Below are positions 61,299 through 64,000 of a stretch of 64,000 nucleotides of DNA, in pieces (position 1 is the stretch's first letter; each line of letters starts with the position of its first letter). Both the position numbers and the translations under genes were made by a program. Origin of the DNA: Polyangiaceae bacterium (GTDB lineage: Bacteria; Myxococcota_A; Polyangia; Polyangiales; Polyangiaceae); assembly GCA_025937895.1 (NCBI GenBank), contig JAICQL010000007.1:23687-87686 (forward strand), given 5' to 3'. The notes beneath the pieces are model-generated. The model did not search any database, was not told where the DNA came from, and was given only the letters and a program-made list of their open reading frames with translations.

Positions 61299-62702
61299 CT
61301 AGCGTGAGAATTTCCAGCTCGGGTCCTCGCCACACGCGGTGGGACCGGCGTCGGACCCGGGCCGTATCCCGCAGGCCAGGAACTCGCCGCAGGCGTTCGA
61401 CTCGCAATAGCCGTTGATGAAGGTGTCGTTGCAGGCGAGCCCGAAGCCGAACTCCTCACCCCTGAACTTGCAGGTGGCGTCGAGGTTGGCTTTGCGATTG
61501 GCCAGGGTCACGGCCACCGTGTGATTGCCCGCCACCGCGGGCGAGCAGTACCCGAGCAGGTACGAGCGCCGGGGATACTCCAGCACGCGGGCCACCACCC
61601 GATCGAAGGCGCTCTCCCAGTCGCTCTGCTGCGGCGCCAGGAACGAGCCCTGCGGGCCGATGCGCGTCAGCTCGACGTCACTGATCTGGCCGCTGATGCC
61701 GATGGAGATGAAGTTGAGCGCCTTGTTCAGCGTCTCCAGTCGAACCCCGGAGGTGTCACGGCCGTCGGTGATCGTGACCAGGGTGCCCGTCGTGACGACG
61801 GCGCCCAGGCTCTCCTCGCGCCGCTGATCCATCGCCGCCTTCAGCGACTTCATGCCGTCGTTGACCACGCCGAACAGGTTGGTGCCGCCCGGCTCCGCCA
61901 CTGCCGCGGCAGGGTTGGCCTGGATGGTATCGAGCTGCGCCATCACGAGGGAGAGGTCCGAGGTGAAGGGCACCGGTGTATGAATGGAGCGCCCGAACAC
62001 CATCAGCTGTACCCGCACCGGCGGAGCTCCGGGGGCAGGGGTGAGATCCTGCACCATCTGCTTGAGCCGGCCGATCACGGCCACCAACAGCTGCTGATCC
62101 GTCTGCAGCGAGCCGGACAGATCGACGGCGATCGCCACGTACGACTCCACGTCGCGCGCGAACAGCGACACATAGCTCTCTTCGTTGAGGGGGTTGCCGT
62201 CCTCCAGCACACGGAAGGCGTCGTCCAGCGGTCCCAGGATGTCTGAGCGCACGGTGGTTCCGGCGCAGGTCTCCACGCCGAAGAACAGCGCCAGCGACGG
62301 CTGAGCGCCGGAGAGCTGCCGGCAGCTCTCCTCCAGCAGCCGCAGGTTGATGCACTCCTCGTCGATGATGCACTCGTCGCCGACCAGCTCGTAGCCGAAG
62401 TCACACACGCACACGCCGTGGCCGTATTCGTTGGGCTCACAGTGCCCGGCGCCGCGGCAGACCAGGGTCTCGCAGGTCGGAGCCGCGTCAGGGCCAGCAT
62501 CGGCAGGCTCCCCGCCGCTGCCTCCACCGCCGGTTCCAGCGCCGCCATTGCCGCCCAGGTTGCTCTGCGCTCGGGTGCCGCCGAAGCCCCCGAGGTTCTC
62601 ATCCGGCAGTGGCTGGGAGCGGCCGCCGCCCTTGCAGGCGAGCCAGGTGAGCATTGCGAGGAAAGAGCAGCGCGCGAGGCGGCTGAGATGGGTGTGGGTC
62701 AT
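61299..62702 (-). CDS. Cys-rich VWA lipoprotein, CglB-like
   Basis: A 467-residue exported protein. Lipobox TWLAC gives C23. A Gly/Asn/Ser-rich linker (about 36-72) is followed by an EGF-like Cys cluster (77-127: CETLVC, GHCEPNEYGHGVCVC). A von Willebrand A domain begins about residue 187 with the MIDAS AVDLSGS (D194, S196, S198) and later LVTITDGRD. The C-terminus adds seven more Cys. In all about 17 Cys lie in the mature protein, which suggests extensive disulfides. This composition matches CglB, the surface adhesin of Myxococcus gliding, and the GltG-like gene is about 2.5 kb away. Identity as CglB itself is unproven. Confidence 0.82.
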   Translation of the reverse strand: MTHTHLSRLARCSFLAMLTWLACKGGGRSQPLPDENLGGFGGTRAQSNLGGNGGAGTGGGGSGGEPADAGPDAAPTCETLVCRGAGHCEPNEYGHGVCVCDFGYELVGDECIIDEECINLRLLEESCRQLSGAQPSLALFFGVETCAGTTVRSDILGPLDDAFRVLEDGNPLNEESYVSLFARDVESYVAIAVDLSGSLQTDQQLLVAVIGRLKQMVQDLTPAPGAPPVRVQLMVFGRSIHTPVPFTSDLSLVMAQLDTIQANPAAAVAEPGGTNLFGVVNDGMKSLKAAMDQRREESLGAVVTTGTLVTITDGRDTSGVRLETLNKALNFISIGISGQISDVELTRIGPQGSFLAPQQSDWESAFDRVVARVLEYPRRSYLLGYCSPAVAGNHTVAVTLANRKANLDATCKFRGEEFGFGLACNDTFINGYCESNACGEFLACGIRPGSDAGPTACGEDPSWKFSR

Positions 62703-62887
62703 GGGTTCCGGCGGGCGGCCAGGGTGGGACGAGCTCGGCCGTCCCCGGGCGCCTGTCGAGAAAAACGGCCGGCTCCGCCGCGCGACAAATGGCTCGCGGC
62801 AAGGGCAGCCATCGGCGAGCGTGCAGCGCTCCCATCTGGAGCGGCACGGCGAGCACGGCCCGCTGCGCTCTCAGCACCTGGCGCGCG

Positions 62888-64000
62888 CTACGCGCGCTGT
62901 GATTCGGCGCCGAGATTGCGGATCTCGATGGGCTCCGGAGCAGACAGCGGCGCGATGCCGAAGACCCGGCAATAGAAGTAGTATTCGCCGTCCAGCGTGC
63001 GCCGGATGGTGTCCGCATGGCGGAAGCCGTGCCCCTCCTCCGCAAAGGACAGGAAGGCGACGGGCAGGCCCTTGCGGTCGATCGCGGCGACCATGGCGGT
63101 GGCCTGGTTGGGAGGGGTCACCCGATCCTGCGCGCCATGAAAGAAGGCCACCGGGCGCCGCAGGCGGTCCATGTGGAACAGCGGCGAGCGCTCCGTGTAC
63201 AGCGCGCGCATTTCCGGATACGGCCCCACCAGCCCATCGAGGTAACGCGACTCGAACTTGTGCGTGTCGCGCGCCAGCGCCGACAGATCACTCACTCCGT
63301 AGTAGATGGCGCCCGCCGCGAACTCCTCGTGGAAGGTCAGCGCCATCAACGAGGTGTAACCACCCGCGCTGCCGCCGCTGATGCACAGGCGCGAGCGATC
63401 GACCAGACCGCGATGGGTGAGGTACAGCGCGCCGGCGATGCAGTCCTCCACCTCGGCCACTCCCCAGCGGCCGCGCAGCGCGTCGCGGTAGGCTCGTCCG
63501 TAGCCACTGCTGCCGCGATAGTTGACCTCCAGCACCGCAAAGCCGCGGCTGGTCCAGTACTGAGTGCGCAGGTTGAGCCCCGTGCTGGCGGCTGACGTGG
63601 GCCCGCCATGGCAGCGCACCAGCAAGGGCGGGCGCTCATCGCTCGGTCCCTGGTAATCGGGGTTGGTGGGCGGATAAAACAGACCGTGAGCGCGCGCGCC
63701 GTCACCCGTGGGGTACTCGATGGCCACGGGCTGACTGAAGCGCCCGCCATTTGGCTCACTCCCCGTCGCCTCGCTGGCGGCAGCCCACGCACCGAAGCCG
63801 CGCAAGCTGGAGAGCTGCTCGGTCTGGATGTCGAAGTGCATCAGCGTGGTGCTGACGGTGGGAGAGGACACGAGCAGCACGGCTCCGCCCGGTGCCGTGC
63901 GCAGCGCAGAGTACTCCGTGTACGGCAGCTCCAGCACACGCAGATCGCCCGTGGTGTGGCTGCGCCGCGCCAGTCGCCACATGCCGTTTTCCATGAAGCA
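62888..64000 (-). CDS. S9 prolyl oligopeptidase-family peptidase, partial (N-terminus beyond window)
   Basis: The frame is open to the window edge, so the N-terminal beta-propeller part is missing. The visible C-terminal catalytic alpha/beta-hydrolase domain has the nucleophile Ser in SGGSAGGYTSL, the Asp in GAQDRVTPP and the His in EEGHGFRH. LLVRCHGGPTSAAS and WTSRGFAVLEVNYRGSSGYG are typical of S9 dipeptidyl aminopeptidase/acylaminoacyl peptidases. It is the upstream gene of the VWA lipoprotein on the same strand (185-nt gap). Confidence 0.9.
   Translation of the reverse strand, partial: CFMENGMWRLARRSHTTGDLRVLELPYTEYSALRTAPGGAVLLVSSPTVSTTLMHFDIQTEQLSSLRGFGAWAAASEATGSEPNGGRFSQPVAIEYPTGDGARAHGLFYPPTNPDYQGPSDERPPLLVRCHGGPTSAASTGLNLRTQYWTSRGFAVLEVNYRGSSGYGRAYRDALRGRWGVAEVEDCIAGALYLTHRGLVDRSRLCISGGSAGGYTSLMALTFHEEFAAGAIYYGVSDLSALARDTHKFESRYLDGLVGPYPEMRALYTERSPLFHMDRLRRPVAFFHGAQDRVTPPNQATAMVAAIDRKGLPVAFLSFAEEGHGFRHADTIRRTLDGEYYFYCRVFGIAPLSAPEPIEIRNLGAESQRA

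Overview
This 64 kb window is high-GC chromosomal DNA from a myxobacterium (phylum Myxococcota). The evidence is the gene repertoire. It includes a C-terminal sorting tail of MYXO-CTERM type beside a beta-barrel partner, AgmX/PglI C-terminal domains, an FHA plus AgmX/PglI protein like gliding protein GltG, a Cys-rich VWA lipoprotein like CglB, and Ser/Thr kinases with FHA and PilZ proteins. It also has a bacterial sphingolipid gene pair and many small lipoproteins. Family or genus cannot be assigned from sequence alone. No rRNA, tRNA, IS element, prophage or CRISPR array was seen, and the gene content is mostly core chromosome rather than an accessory island.

Layout. Positions 1-9100 hold a partial ribbon-helix-helix protein, a HEAT lipoprotein, the DNA translocase FtsK, an acidic protein with degenerate cyclic-nucleotide-like domains, a lipoprotein with a repeat-expanded leader, and the intramembrane protease RseP. 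Positions 9400-16400 hold a TPR protein, a Ser/Thr kinase, an EAL-HDOD regulator, recA, a PPC (DUF296) protein whose lipoprotein leader lies in a different frame, and a CheY-like receiver flanked on both sides by six-copy tandem repeats. Positions 16400-24360 hold a minus-strand envelope block: LysM, DUF58, BatA/VWA, a lipoprotein and a SurA-like chaperone, then a beta-barrel and sorting-tail pair. Positions 24800-31600 hold a dihaem lipoprotein with strong terminators, a GT39-like membrane protein coupled to a MinD-like/J-like/RodZ-HTH fusion, and a DsbA-like lipoprotein.

Positions 31600-37000 hold a DEDDh exonuclease and a signalling cassette made of a pseudokinase with PEGA, an FHA membrane protein and a PilZ/AMIN-like protein. 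Positions 37000-46000 hold a TPR-HEAT protein, a lipoprotein and TsaD (overlapping or nearly so), the agmatine-to-putrescine pair AguB-AguA, and two small membrane-associated proteins. Positions 46200-50000 hold a FAD oxidoreductase-like protein, RsmD, an AgmX/PglI protein and TruA. Positions 50100-56350 hold serine palmitoyltransferase directly followed by a likely ceramide synthase, a 64-residue membrane protein, and an AAE3-like CoA ligase with a PanE-like reductase. Positions 56700-64000 hold the GltG-like protein, a two-component system, the CglB-like VWA lipoprotein and a truncated S9 peptidase.

The strongest candidates for new biology are three. The first is the PPC gene joined to a lipoprotein leader through a canonical -1 slippery heptamer. 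The second is the MinD/J/RodZ fusion that has lost both signature lysines and the HPD motif. The third is the pseudokinase-FHA cassette. A separate theme is short tandem repeats (15-20 bp units) at six or more loci, two of which duplicate a gene's own stop codon.
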